A stretch of DNA of 64,000 nucleotides from Fasciolopsis buskii (lineage: Eukaryota; Platyhelminthes; Trematoda; Plagiorchiida; Fasciolidae), in assembly GCA_008360955.1 (NCBI GenBank), contig LUCM01006475.1, forward strand, positions 68,288 to 132,287, given 5' to 3'. The notes beneath the pieces are model-generated. The model made no database searches and was not told the DNA's origin. It saw only the letters and a list, made by a program, of their open reading frames with translations. Position 1 is the first letter of the stretch. The number at the start of each line of letters is the position of its first letter. This document shows positions 53,601 to 63,700 of the stretch, piece after piece. The position numbers and the translations under genes are program-made.

Positions 53601-54860
53601 CACCGGCTAAGGACCTGAGATATTGCACAAAGGGAAGCAGGAGAGCGAATCTAATTGGGGAACAAGAAAAAAGTTCTGTTGTGAATGATATAATATTAAT
53701 AACACAGCGTTGTTGGTAGATACACTCCTTACGTCGTTTGGTCCGGATATTTACAAACTGGTTACCAATCGAATTGCTCTGGGAAAAAAGTTCTGATTTG
53801 TGACAAGCTCAGGGACGAACGAGGGTAACGTTCGAAGTGACGATCAAAGAAGCCAATGGGCCCGAGAGGCAGGGCCATCCAGCCAATGAGCCATATACTG
53901 TGTGGATCTAAATAAAACGTTTGATTTTGACAAACAATAGGAAAACAGTCATGTTTGAAGGGGTGGAGACCATTTTGACCGTTCTCACTTGATTAGGCAA
54001 GGTGGGATTGAACTTGAGTCAAGACGACCATGTGAAGGCGTTAGAGCTAACGACAGCAATAAATCGATTTCAAAGTATTATCTATATGAGTAAACAGATT
54101 TCCGGAAGAATAAAACTGCAGTCCTTAAGGTTTTACCTGAATTTATTGAGAAGTACTCAGAACCCATGCTCGATTATCCCCATGATCATCAAAATGAATC
54201 GTGTTTCCTTGCTTCCCTGTTTAGTCATATTTTACCTAATGTCTACTAGACAGCTACTGACTTGCGCTTCTAGCATCGTCATCCTATGCTGTGACATTGG
54301 ATAGTGCGTAGGAGACAATTAACACTCACATTTGGGATGTATGCATGTATGTATGTCATTGCTTTTCCGTGCATGTGGGTGTAATATATGCATGCTAGAG
54401 GAGAAACTTGCAATCCGTGAAAACGTGGAGTAAACCTTCCAGTTCACCGATGCAAATTATGCTTTTTATGGTGGATTCAGTGAATTCAGTGCTTTGCAAA
54501 TATGTAGAAAATACTCAAGAGTGGATAAAAGTATGTATCTCCTCCACAATGCGTGCCGAGGACACATCAGTTCGAAGAGAAGAGTGATGTCCGGTACGTG
54601 TGCACAGGCCTGTCCATAGGACGGGGATTGCGTTTTGGATCTAACTGAAGGAGATCTGAATAAGCCGATCGGACGCCAATTCTGGGCCATTTTGATGTGG
54701 TTCCGAAATAATGCATGTAAGGGTTTAAAAAAGGGAGCCGTAATGTGCGGAAAACTATCACCCATATAAGACCTTTTAGACGGCATTGTTAAAAACAAGG
54801 TAGAGAAGTGACTGTCACACACTGGACAAACAGTTCAAACCGAACATCAGTGAACTTAGT
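50630..54860. other. Unassigned noncoding sequence
   Basis: Only the 43-bp repeat at 53679 is supported. Short frames at 51315, 52034 and 54002 lack recognisable motifs. Confidence 0.55.
53679..53721 (+). repeat. 43-bp exact copy of the start of the 16460 block
   Basis: Every base matches 16460-16502, and similarity stops abruptly on both sides. It is probably the terminal piece of a Penelope pLTR left by a deletion or a very short insertion. Confidence 0.85.
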
Positions 54861-54866
54861 CCGATG

Positions 54867-54883
54867 ACTAAGTTCTAATTCGT
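54867..54883. repeat. 17-bp direct repeat, left copy (probable target duplication)
   Basis: Identical to 55284-55300; bounds the 400-bp SINE-like element. Confidence 0.7.
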
Positions 54884-54938
54884 GAAATAATTCGCCATGT
54901 GATATCATCGCTCAACTCACCATAAAGAAACCATGGAA

Positions 54939-54983
54939 GCACTGTACAGCTGTTTCATCCTCGTTAGGAATCATCAGCAGTGC
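54939..54983 (-). ncRNA. Hammerhead ribozyme, type I layout with minimal stem III
   Basis: Read 5' to 3' on the minus strand: stem I strand GCACTG (54983-54978), core CTGATGA (54977-54971), stem II CCT/AGG plus one T-A pair with AACG loop (54970-54957), GAAAC (54956-54952), a two-pair stem III AC/GT with loop AGCT, cleavage triplet GTA (54947-54945), and stem I partner CAGTGC (54944-54939), six perfect pairs. All strictly conserved core bases are present. The one flaw is a T·T mismatch where stem II normally opens with G-C, which may weaken cleavage. Short stem III hammerheads are known from retroelements and SINE-like repeats of animals. Confidence 0.8.
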
Positions 54984-54994
54984 ATATCCACCGC

Positions 54995-55069
54995 GCCCGA
55001 ACTGGGACGCGAACCCGAACAAGGACGAACGATTGTGAGTCGAACGCCTTAGCCATTACGCTACCGGGC
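54995..55069 (-). repeat. tRNA-like Pol III promoter head of the hammerhead SINE
   Basis: This is a 75-bp tRNA-like unit. It has five Watson-Crick acceptor pairs and one wobble (GCCCGG with TTCGGGC), an A box TAGCGTAATGGC (55063-55052) and a perfect B box GGTTCGCGTCC (55015-55005). The anticodon loop reads CTCACAA, which would be CAC (Val), but the anticodon stem pairs only three of five positions. A functional tRNA gene is therefore unlikely; the unit serves as an internal promoter. Confidence 0.7.
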
Positions 55070-55283
55070 AGGCTCTCCACGGTTTGTTGAACTTCATCAC
55101 ATGAGCACGTTGCACCTATCCGTGACTGATTTGCACGGTTACTGTCCGTTAGCTCACAGCGATCGACCCCTACTGATAGATGACTTCTCTGCAGGTAGCC
55201 TGGTTTCTTTACGGTGAGTTGGGCGATGATATCACATGGTGAATTATTTCATGAAAACATTCAATCTCCTACTACTAAAATGT

Positions 55284-55300
55284 ACTAAGTTCTAATTCGT
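55284..55300. repeat. 17-bp direct repeat, right copy (probable target duplication)
   Basis: Identical to 54867-54883. Confidence 0.7.
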
Positions 55301-55304
55301 CAGA

Positions 55305-57428
55305 TCTGAATGCTTTCCACCTTTTGAATTTTACCACAATGGACTTATGCTTCTTTCCACCTTCAGTCATATTTGCTGGATTGCTAGTATATGACATTCG
55401 AATTCATTCTTTTTGTGTTCGGGGAAAATGGGTTAAAACACAATGTTAGAAACTTTAACTGTTCATATGGGAAGTAGTGGGAGTAGTCCGGAGCATGAGT
55501 GGAGCATGAGTGGAAAGCCTCATTGAGTGAAACTGCTAGCATCAACCACACAAGCCGCAAAAACGCAACCTTACCACGCTCGATCAATCTTCACTCTCGC
55601 CGATGTTATCCGGTTGTCCCCAAGATCGTTCGGTATCGATGGCCACTGAGAAGCTGACCGAGTGCCCAGGGTGTCACTGGTCCAGTTACGAAACGGACCG
55701 AACTATCACTCCTTGATCGTTTGGGGCTAAAGATAAAGCAAGAATCACCTATGCTCTATCCAATCCAGGGCCAAGTCTGACTACTCGCAGCAAACTATCA
55801 GCTACTTTCAAAGTTAATAAAGTTAAGTTAAGTTAATAAAATGGCACGTACTCTTGGTATTCGATTGAATCACAAACAAATCTTCGCTTGCAACGAGGCC
55901 TTTCGCCCCTTAGCTATTTATATGACATGCATTGGGCTAGCGATTTCCGGAAGGGTAGCGTAACTGAACCGAAATACACAAGGGCAGAAAACCAATATGA
56001 TCCGAAGCCCAACAAGCAACTTCTTTATTAATTCCACTGAGTAAAATTGTCGGAGTCTGGCTTACAGATTATGGGGATCCAAGTGTTCGTTTCGAAAAAC
56101 TAGAGGATTCTGTCAGTTTGCTATAAGTGTTACTGAACCTTCGATGAAATTTCTTCCGGACGGTCATGTAGTTCTATAAAACACCAGTAACCCTCGCGCT
56201 AATGAAAGAGTTTTGTTTAGCTTTCGCACTGAACACTACCCAACGTGCATTATTCTTCCTTGGCAAGCACTGATTGATCTGCTGGTGCCCCCTGCTGAGA
56301 AAATATCCAGATCGTGAGGATTTTAACCTATCTTATTCCAATACATTTATTTCCCCTTCTGAAACCGCATGCTATTTGTTAGCAGGTTCAGTTTTATTTT
56401 CTGCTCAACACAAATATCTCGTTTTCAGGTCAAGTGATACTAGCATCAGGACAGAAAAAGAAAGCGACGTGGGAGAGGGACAAAACGAAACATCACACTG
56501 TCTGCTCCATCTCGTATCGCTTATTACATAACCCGCAGTCAACCTATCAGTCGGCGATTTCAGCTCACTGGTTTGCATGGGGATTTTGTAATTCTTGGTT
56601 ATCAAAACCGCAATAGATACAGGATTTGGGAAAAGTGGGAGGGGCTTTAACACACGAACGTGACCGAAAATTCTAATTTACAAAATACTAGAGCAACCAT
56701 TCGGAAGCCCGTGGTTGACTGTTCAGCTCATAAGCCAATCACATGAGGCTAAAAGTTGTGGTGGCTGACAAACCGTTCTTCCACAGGTTCCGTTTACCAT
56801 AATGACATATGCTTCGAACTTCCTCCCACCAGTCACTGTAAAATTGTTAAGGTTCACTCAACCTTCTCCTTTGTATTCGCAGTTTGATGGGACCATAGTT
56901 GTCATTGGAAGTGGAACGCGCGGTGATTTGGGAATACGTCTCGCAATCGCAAAGGCTACTAGCCACCTCGGAGGGCGGGATACTTACCTCGACCATAATC
57001 GTGGATTTGAAAGCAAATTTGTCTAAAATGAAATAAGCGGAACCATCTCATAATCTATCAATCAAGAGAGTATGACTAGGGAAGATGTGACTCAGGATAC
57101 ATTTGTGTTAGTTGACTGCACAACCCGGCAAGTACTACATACAATGATGTCATGCCTTGGCAACTAGCGTTCCACTTCGTTTAATGTAATGGTTTTTGCT
57201 ATCAGGCCTTTATTTACATGCTGTACCCATGAATTTTCATATCTATCCTCATTCATGACAGAAATCGAACACATTCAGGCATGTCAAAAAGTTCGATAAG
57301 TCTTGGAATTTAGATACCGAGTTCGTATCCGTCCAGAGGACCTTAGCTTACGGTGCCCACCGGTGCTGTGAAGCCACAGCAAATGTCTGCCTGATGTGTT
57401 CGGTAGTCTTATTGACTTAAGCATTTGC
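55305..57428. other. Unassigned noncoding sequence
   Basis: A tandem GGAGCATGAGT pair (about 55491-55513) and a short AAGTTAATAA repeat (about 55814-55840); no coding signal. Confidence 0.55.
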
Positions 57429-57430
57429 GG

Positions 57431-57575
57431 ACCGGCGATTGTCAAATGGATAGTTACATGGCTTTGGGACGTGCGAGTCTCGCGTTCGAATCCTCCCACT
57501 GTAGGTCGACTTCTCCATTTCGCAGCCCTTTGTTGGCCGCAGTCCTCTTCTTGAAAATGGGATACAATGTTAACA
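57431..57575 (+). repeat. tRNA-derived SINE
   Basis: The B box GCGTTCGAATCCTCCC lies at about 57482. Then come GGTCGACTTCTCCATTTC, GCAGCCCTTTGTTGGCCGC and AGTCCTCTTCTTGAAAATGG, the shared module. The 3' tail is not A-rich, so the copy is probably 3'-truncated. Confidence 0.7.
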
Positions 57576-57659
57576 GTATCAGAACTGAGTTCGGTTTGCT
57601 GTGTATCGAAATAACGACGCATCAGGTGAACTGCTTTTACGTAAACTGGTATTGGTCAA

Positions 57660-57830
57660 TGACACAGCTTGATCGAAATGATTATTAACTTGTTGACGTT
57701 TCGGTTACCGCGGCTTACCTTTCTCAAGACTGGTTTACATGCGAATGAAATTGGAATGATAACCTAGAACAACTGAATGTTAAGCAAGGTGCCTTCATGT
57801 GCTCCTCTGTGTGTGTGTGTGTGTGCGAAA
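57660..57830 (+). repeat. Possible Penelope terminal block with hairpin and GT run
   Basis: At 57693-57730 the minus strand shows CTTGAGAAAG, an imperfect hairpin and GAAACGTCAAC, the order seen at 16511-16551. A GT microsatellite (57807-57825) follows. Beyond the hairpin the match is weak, so assignment to the same block is tentative. A Penelope-like coding fragment lies 400 bp to the right on the minus strand. Confidence 0.4.
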
Positions 57831-58189
57831 TCCACACTGGAGAACGCTGGTGTTATGGTAGTCAATGGTGTGGCTTCCGGGTACAGCATGAAGAGCGACT
57901 GAAGAACCACGCCCTAATTTTTTAAGGTTGTATTTCTCCTTCCCCAACATTCTGGCTTATGACTGTGTGCACGTTTGCTTAGTATATTGACCCGGACAGT
58001 CTTAACAGCTAATCATATTAGAAGCAATTATCGTGGTCCTGTAGGCGTTGAGGGTCTTTGATTTATATGATATGATACTCTATGATAAACAGCACGGGCA
58101 CCATACGAACCAGGTAGCTTTCCGAGTGCCTCCTGTGTAGCCGATCTGTGTGGGATGCCAACAGAGGCCGGGAGGTTTTTGTCATTCTT

Positions 58190-58742
58190 GTATGTAGGTA
58201 CTTTTGTCTCCTAGTGCACTTTTGATTAGTTCTCGCGGGTAAACGTTATCCCGAAGGGCTGCGTGCAAGCTTTGAGTTTCCCGTGTGAATGGCATCACTG
58301 CTGCATAGTTTGTCCACTCTGTTGGCTAGTGATGAGATCAATGCCCGTTTTACGCATTGGGGATGGACTGAATTAAAGCTCAGGTATCGATCGGGATGTG
58401 TGGGTTTCTTGTGAATTCCCACGATGAGTCTGTGGGAGTCTTTCACTACCAGCCGGGACTCAAAGCAACTGATAGCTCTGTCGGTGGTTTCTGTCTCAAA
58501 TGTATATTTAATTGGGTTGCACTGACCATTGAGACAGTGTAAAATTCATCAGTATGGTCAGATTTAATGACTGCGAATGTGTCGTCAACATATCTGGCCT
58601 AAGTGTGTTATGGGTTCTGGAACGTGGCCAACGATTTTGATTCAATCGGATGGAAAAATAAGTTTGTTACAATAGGTGATAAACGAGTGCATATGGACAC
58701 ACCATCAGTTTGCTTGCACAGCACATTGTTGTTCCATTGATA
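58190..58742 (-). mobile_element. Penelope-like RT fragment with intact YVDD
   Basis: On the minus strand: CKQTDGVSICTRLSPIVTNLFF (about 58705-58640), a stop-containing gap, then RYVDDTFAVIKSDHTDEF (about 58600-58550). After a frameshift come VKDSHRLIVGIHKKPTHPDRYLSF (58446 downwards) and the start of the linker. The catalytic Asp pair is retained but the frame is broken several times. It resembles the 40870-41860 lineage (QTDG, SPISPI, KPTH-D-YL). Confidence 0.75.
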
Positions 58743-58744
58743 AG

Positions 58745-60750
58745 GCGTGAATAGATAAAAATAACTAGATAAAAAGACAAGGCTAGACGGTGACCAGTCT
58801 AGTGTATTTAATCTCGCAGATTTTGATTCTGTTGTTAGTTTTTGACAAGAACTTAGGCTTTTCGAGATGTTTTGAAATTGACGCTATTTTGAATATTGCG
58901 CAGTTGAAAATTTTTAGATGGCTGCAAAATGATTCACCAAACCTCGCTCCGTGATTGGCTGTTCCCCTATCGACCAAGACCACCCCATAAAACTATTTAA
59001 ACGACAGAGCTCACTGGACTTGATTTGTATTGGTGGGTCACCGATAGACGCTCGGCCGTGTTCTTTTTTCGTCTTTTCTCTCGCTGGCTAGCTGGGCTAG
59101 CCGTTCGAATTCCGTTTTCGGTTTTTCCATGTGACTACCTACTTAAAGGGGCATCTGGTCCGTTCCATTTCGTCGTGCGACTGCAGGACATGAAGGCCCA
59201 AGCCCGAATCATTGTGTTTCCAACCTCAATTTGCGTTAGTGTGCTGCCAAACTGCAGGCTCTCTGTTCTTGTGCTATGGTGTGACGCTCATTGCTGACGC
59301 ACTGGGCCTTAGCGTTGCGTACTGATTAGTCTATTTGGGTAATACAAAATTGGAATTGGTTCACAATTTTGGATTCCAGTGGATGCATTCAAAGGCTATG
59401 TCTAGAAGCAGTGTATCCAAGAAAATGTGAAATGTGGGAATTCTCAGTGGACTGCGATTTTGTCTTTTTTATTCATGAACCTGCTGCTATTTGATCATCT
59501 GAAATGTGTTAGTATGGTGTGATGTGAATTCACTAATTGCAGTAATTATATAGTACTTTTCACCCACCGTTTGTAGTATTCATTGAAAACTTCACCACAT
59601 AAACGGAACATACAAATATCACCCGAAACACACAATTGCCAAGGCGTGGGAAGTTGCATGATCTTGGAGTTCACAAGTTCATTATGACAACATACTACAT
59701 CGAGGATTGACAAACGGGATGCATTTTGCCCCTGGCCTACATACGGAGTAGTGACTCCCAGATGCCCGTAGTCAGCCCGATTGGAAAAATCGTATGCAAA
59801 CATGGGTGATTCACACAGAAATCGCACGAATGTGCCGATACGGAAACAGCAACTTACATGCAACCCTTATTCAAAAGGACATGGAAGGGGAGCATTGCCC
59901 ATTTACTGAACGAACAGTTCATCCGAAACTAATTGAAAATACTCACTAGAAATCAAGTTAATTTGTAGGTGCTGGCTGATTCACAAGGAAATCCTGTTCT
60001 GGTAGTCAAATTGCCAAAGGTTCACCGTGATGGATGCTATGTGCTCGCATGATTTGGGCTGGTAACCATTGTTCCTAAAACGTAGTGTCTGAGCCCTGTT
60101 CGACATGGTCTCGTAACAGCTGGTAGGACCCACGCGGTGCGAATGTCTGGATTGCGTCTGTAGGTGCTTGGGTTTCGAATTCCGCTGAGGTCATGTACTT
60201 TCCACAGTTGCATCAATTCTGAATGTGTCAAAATCTCCCAACCAAAACTTCCTAAAAACATTTTGTCATATTTGGTTTATTTTGGCACCATGTTAAAACC
60301 AGTCACACTTGCCATTCGACCGGCTGTCTGAGATCCTGTCCTAAACAGTGTATGGCGTGCTTCGTAAAAATGCACACATCACTTCTGTGCTGTGAGGGCA
60401 CTGCTTGTCTGTGAGTTACTGGAAGATCCGTGTTGGCTGACGAGAAAACTTGTAACAAGTTTCCAGTTCTGAATAGTTTTGGCATCAAACAAGAATAATT
60501 GCGATCCAATTAGTTAATTATGCGACAAACATAAGTTGCCACTTAAAAGTTCTCAAAAACAATAAATTCTGTCTCAAAACATTTAATGTGTTAATTAGTT
60601 CTACGGGAAATATCACCTGCCTTTGTCAAGCGATACAATTTTCCTGAAATTTTTTCTAGCGCACTGAATTGCATTTCCGAAATGTCATACTTATTTGTTC
60701 ATCTAATCTCTTGCGATTGCCACGCCAATTATGTTCTTTCCATGTTTGCC
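58745..60750. other. Upstream region of the GPCR exon
   Basis: Apart from the weak promoter-like pair at 58954-59001 I see no exon, SINE or RT remnant. If the GPCR has a 5' untranslated exon nearby it should lie here. Confidence 0.45.
58954..59001 (+). promoter_or_regulatory. Possible CCAAT/TATA-type promoter
   Basis: An inverted CCAAT box (ATTGG at 58954-58958) sits about 36 bp before a TATA-like TATTTAAA (58994-59001). This is plausible core-promoter spacing about 1.8 kb before the GPCR exon. It could equally belong to a repeat, because the neighbouring sequence to the left is a Penelope-like fragment. No transcript evidence is available. Confidence 0.2.
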
Positions 60751-60754
60751 CATT

Positions 60755-60782
60755 CCTTTTTTTCTCATTTTTCCTCTCCCAG
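60755..60782 (+). promoter_or_regulatory. Probable 3' splice acceptor ahead of the GPCR exon
   Basis: A nearly unbroken run of pyrimidines ends in CCCAG at 60778-60782. Two in-frame stops lie not far upstream (60665 and 60704). The GPCR exon therefore probably begins at 60783, joined either to an upstream 5' exon or to a spliced leader. Flatworms use spliced-leader trans-splicing at such acceptors. I could not identify the partner exon. Confidence 0.5.
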
Positions 60783-60787
60783 ACCAA

Positions 60788-63700
60788 ATGATTTTGTTCT
60801 ATTCCCCTCGGACCAACATCCAGTTACACGTATTGATTGGAATGATCATGACAATTCAGTTCACCTTGTTCGTCAGCTCAACAACTCTCGATGTAGTAGG
60901 GAATCCGACCAAAACAAACTCAACCGACCGTAGGACAAGTGATTTCCAAGAACAGAAAATCTACGTCCCACCAGTAGAGGTTTTGCACCACTGGATAACC
61001 GGTCAAAAAACAAGTCAGACTGAGACGAATGAACGAACCACATTGAACCCGATTCATGCGCAGTGGATTATGTTACATGCCGGATATGGACGTCCGGATT
61101 TCGCTACACATCGTATTTCTTGGATAAAAATCGGTTTGGCAACTTTGTACAGTCTGTTGGCTGTGGTCGGGGTCGTGTCAAATGTGACGGTAGTCTATAT
61201 ACTATTGATTCGACGTCGTAGGGCATTGGCCAACATTACCAACATATTTGTCCTTGTTTTAGCCATATCCGACGTGACACTTTGTGGATTTAACATGCCG
61301 CTACAAGCGTATTACGAACTGAAAGAGACCCATGGTATGAATTCGACAGCGTGCAAAATCGTGTTCACTATTTTTGGGATACCCATGCACGTTTCCTGTT
61401 TGACAATTCTAATGATTGCTTGTGATCGATATCAAATCATCATCTACCCGTTGTATCCGCGAATGTCGACCCGGATTGCTGTACTGCTAATTGCTCTTAT
61501 TTGTCTACTTAGTAGCCTGAACAGTCTCCCGATTGCTCTGTACAACACCGTCAGTCAGGCCGTGATCCCACCACGGTCGACCGTCCCGTACATGAACAAT
61601 CACACATACACAGACAATCAGGTGCATACGTACTGTGTTGAAATGTGGCCAAATGAGACCGGGCGTTTGATCTATTCTCTCGTAACATTCCTTTTGCATT
61701 TCTTCATCCCACTATCGTTGACCATGGGTTTGTATGGACACATATTTTTTCGTCTACACGAGAGTCGTTTCCGACGAAGTTCCGTGGAACGCAAACGTCG
61801 TACGAACAAAATTCTCGTCCGAATCGTGGTCTGTTTTGCCGTGTGTTGGACTCCTTGGTGTTGTTTCTCTCTGTGGATCGAAGTGCATGCATTTCTGTGG
61901 CAGACTGGAGCGCTCAGTACTGCAGGGGATTTAGAAAATCTGGGACGTTATGACCAGATATCCAACTCTTCGATGCTCCCGAATATTCCCAGTTGGATGA
62001 ATCCGCCAACCAGCGAGCAGACGAATACCATGGAATGGGTCAAATTAATTGTGAGTCATAAGGCCAAATCTTACTTGGATCGTGACTTGAACCGAATTGA
62101 ACTGCGGTCTCCAAGTACAACGGGGAACAATTTGGTATCTACAAATACCGCATTAGATGCCTCATCTATGGCCACACTGACTAGCAGTCTACCAGTAGCT
62201 AATCCCGATTTGTTCTCAAAGCTCGTATCGGAAAGTCACGAGGAGAAGATCAAATTAATCGATCTAATCCTGAAATTGGTTGCAATGGGTTCCGGTTGTA
62301 TTAACCCCTGGCTATACGGATGGTTGAACAAATTTGTGATCACTTTGTCCAAATTGTACTGGATGAAACTGACTCGTTCGATAAAAGTGGGGAAAAAGTT
62401 TCGCGAGTGGAATACTCGACGTCAACGGAACAAACTTTTATTACATTCGCATAACACAAATCTGGGCGATCAAACGAACGTGCATTCAGCCGATGGAGTA
62501 GTGAATTCCAACCACATCAAACAATATAGTGATGCGATTGTCCAAGTGTGCTTTTGTTGCGGAAACTTATGCCGGTGCAATTTCGTATTCAGTCGATCCG
62601 TACTTTTCCAGGGCAAAAAACAAGATCATATGTCGTTTCTTAGTTCTGCTATGATGAATGGAAACAGTCAACGTGGCTCGTATAGGGAAACGTCCCATCG
62701 GGATTCACAGCGAAATGCCGAAAGTTGTGAAAGATGTGTTGCCACGGCCGGTCGAAGCGGCACCGGATCTCGTACTTCACAGTCCGGATCTGGACGTCAG
62801 AAAGGATCTAAATGTTCCGCAGATAACATGGCTTCTAATGTCATGGCTCAACTGGCCGAATTCGATGCCTGTTTGGAGAATGCTCAACAGGAAAACTTAT
62901 CAGCACAAAATCGCCGAGATAAAGAGTGTCATCAGTGTTCATCCCACAAACGTTTTGGTCGACGTTATTCATCGCGACTCAGTGCCTCATCTGTGGGAAC
63001 GCTTAGCTACTTGGACCCATCTACAAAACAAACAAGCCTCCTTCCCTCCTCGGGTTTTACTCCAACTCCGAGGGGTTCGTTTTTACGACCGGGAGAACCA
63101 GCTACCATGATGCGGTTAGAACCGAACATGAACTTAATAAATTTCGGGACAGTTGAGAATAACAGATCGACCGGTAACAACTTACTGGTTCCCCCCATCA
63201 TGCCGACTGGCCTCCGGGGACGATCCATAGATTCTGGAAGTTTTTTTCCAGACAGCAGCCTAACAGCCAGCTGTAATATCCAAATCACAGAAGAACAGTC
63301 TCAATATTCACACACGTGTCAGGAATCGGAGACAGATCTAGACAACCCGGTAATTACCTTATTCTGTCCGCAAAAAATATTGCAAACAACGTCCGAGCAG
63401 TTTCAGATCAAAACAGAATTGATCACCTTACACGAGCAGTCTGATTCAAATTCGTTCGATCAGGGATACAACGACAGTGGTAGTCTGTCAAATCACCAAG
63501 AAGTGGTCCAAATCAATGTCCACATGGAAGCACCGTATAACAACACCGAAATCCCGATGAAGACAACCTCGTTTGCACCTCAAGTATCGACAGGTTCTAA
63601 TCCGTTTCAGGTGCTGACCAATCCTTGGTCAAATGTTTGGCTCGGACCGGGAGTTTGTGACCGGTCCGAACCTAACAAGTTGATGATTTTCGGCGAAATC

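Larger units (their letters stand above)
54884..55283 (-). mobile_element. SINE-like element: tRNA head, hammerhead ribozyme, inverted arms, flanked by 17-bp direct repeat
   Basis: Seen: 400 bp lie between two perfect copies of ACTAAGTTCTAATTCGT (54867-54883 and 55284-55300). On the minus strand the order is a 5' arm (55250-55202), a spacer, a tRNA-like head (55069-54995), the hammerhead (54983-54939) and a tail (54932-54884). The tail is the reverse complement of the 5' arm with a few mismatches, about 49 bp. Known: Schistosoma SM-alpha repeats join a Pol III promoter to a hammerhead, and target duplications of this length fit LINE-driven insertion. Inferred: it was inserted by LINE machinery. 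The copy at 19650-19910 shares the architecture. Confidence 0.75.

Noticed and set aside
54995..55069. A functional tRNA-Val(CAC) gene
   Set aside because: The A and B boxes and acceptor stem are good, but the anticodon stem pairs at only three of five positions and the unit is embedded in a SINE.
60682..60933. 83-codon plus-strand frame upstream of the GPCR
   Set aside because: It crosses the likely splice acceptor and overlaps the receptor N-terminus in another frame; no motif.
62658..63110. 150-codon plus-strand frame as a separate gene
   Set aside because: Out of frame with, and fully inside, the GPCR coding sequence; a shadow frame.
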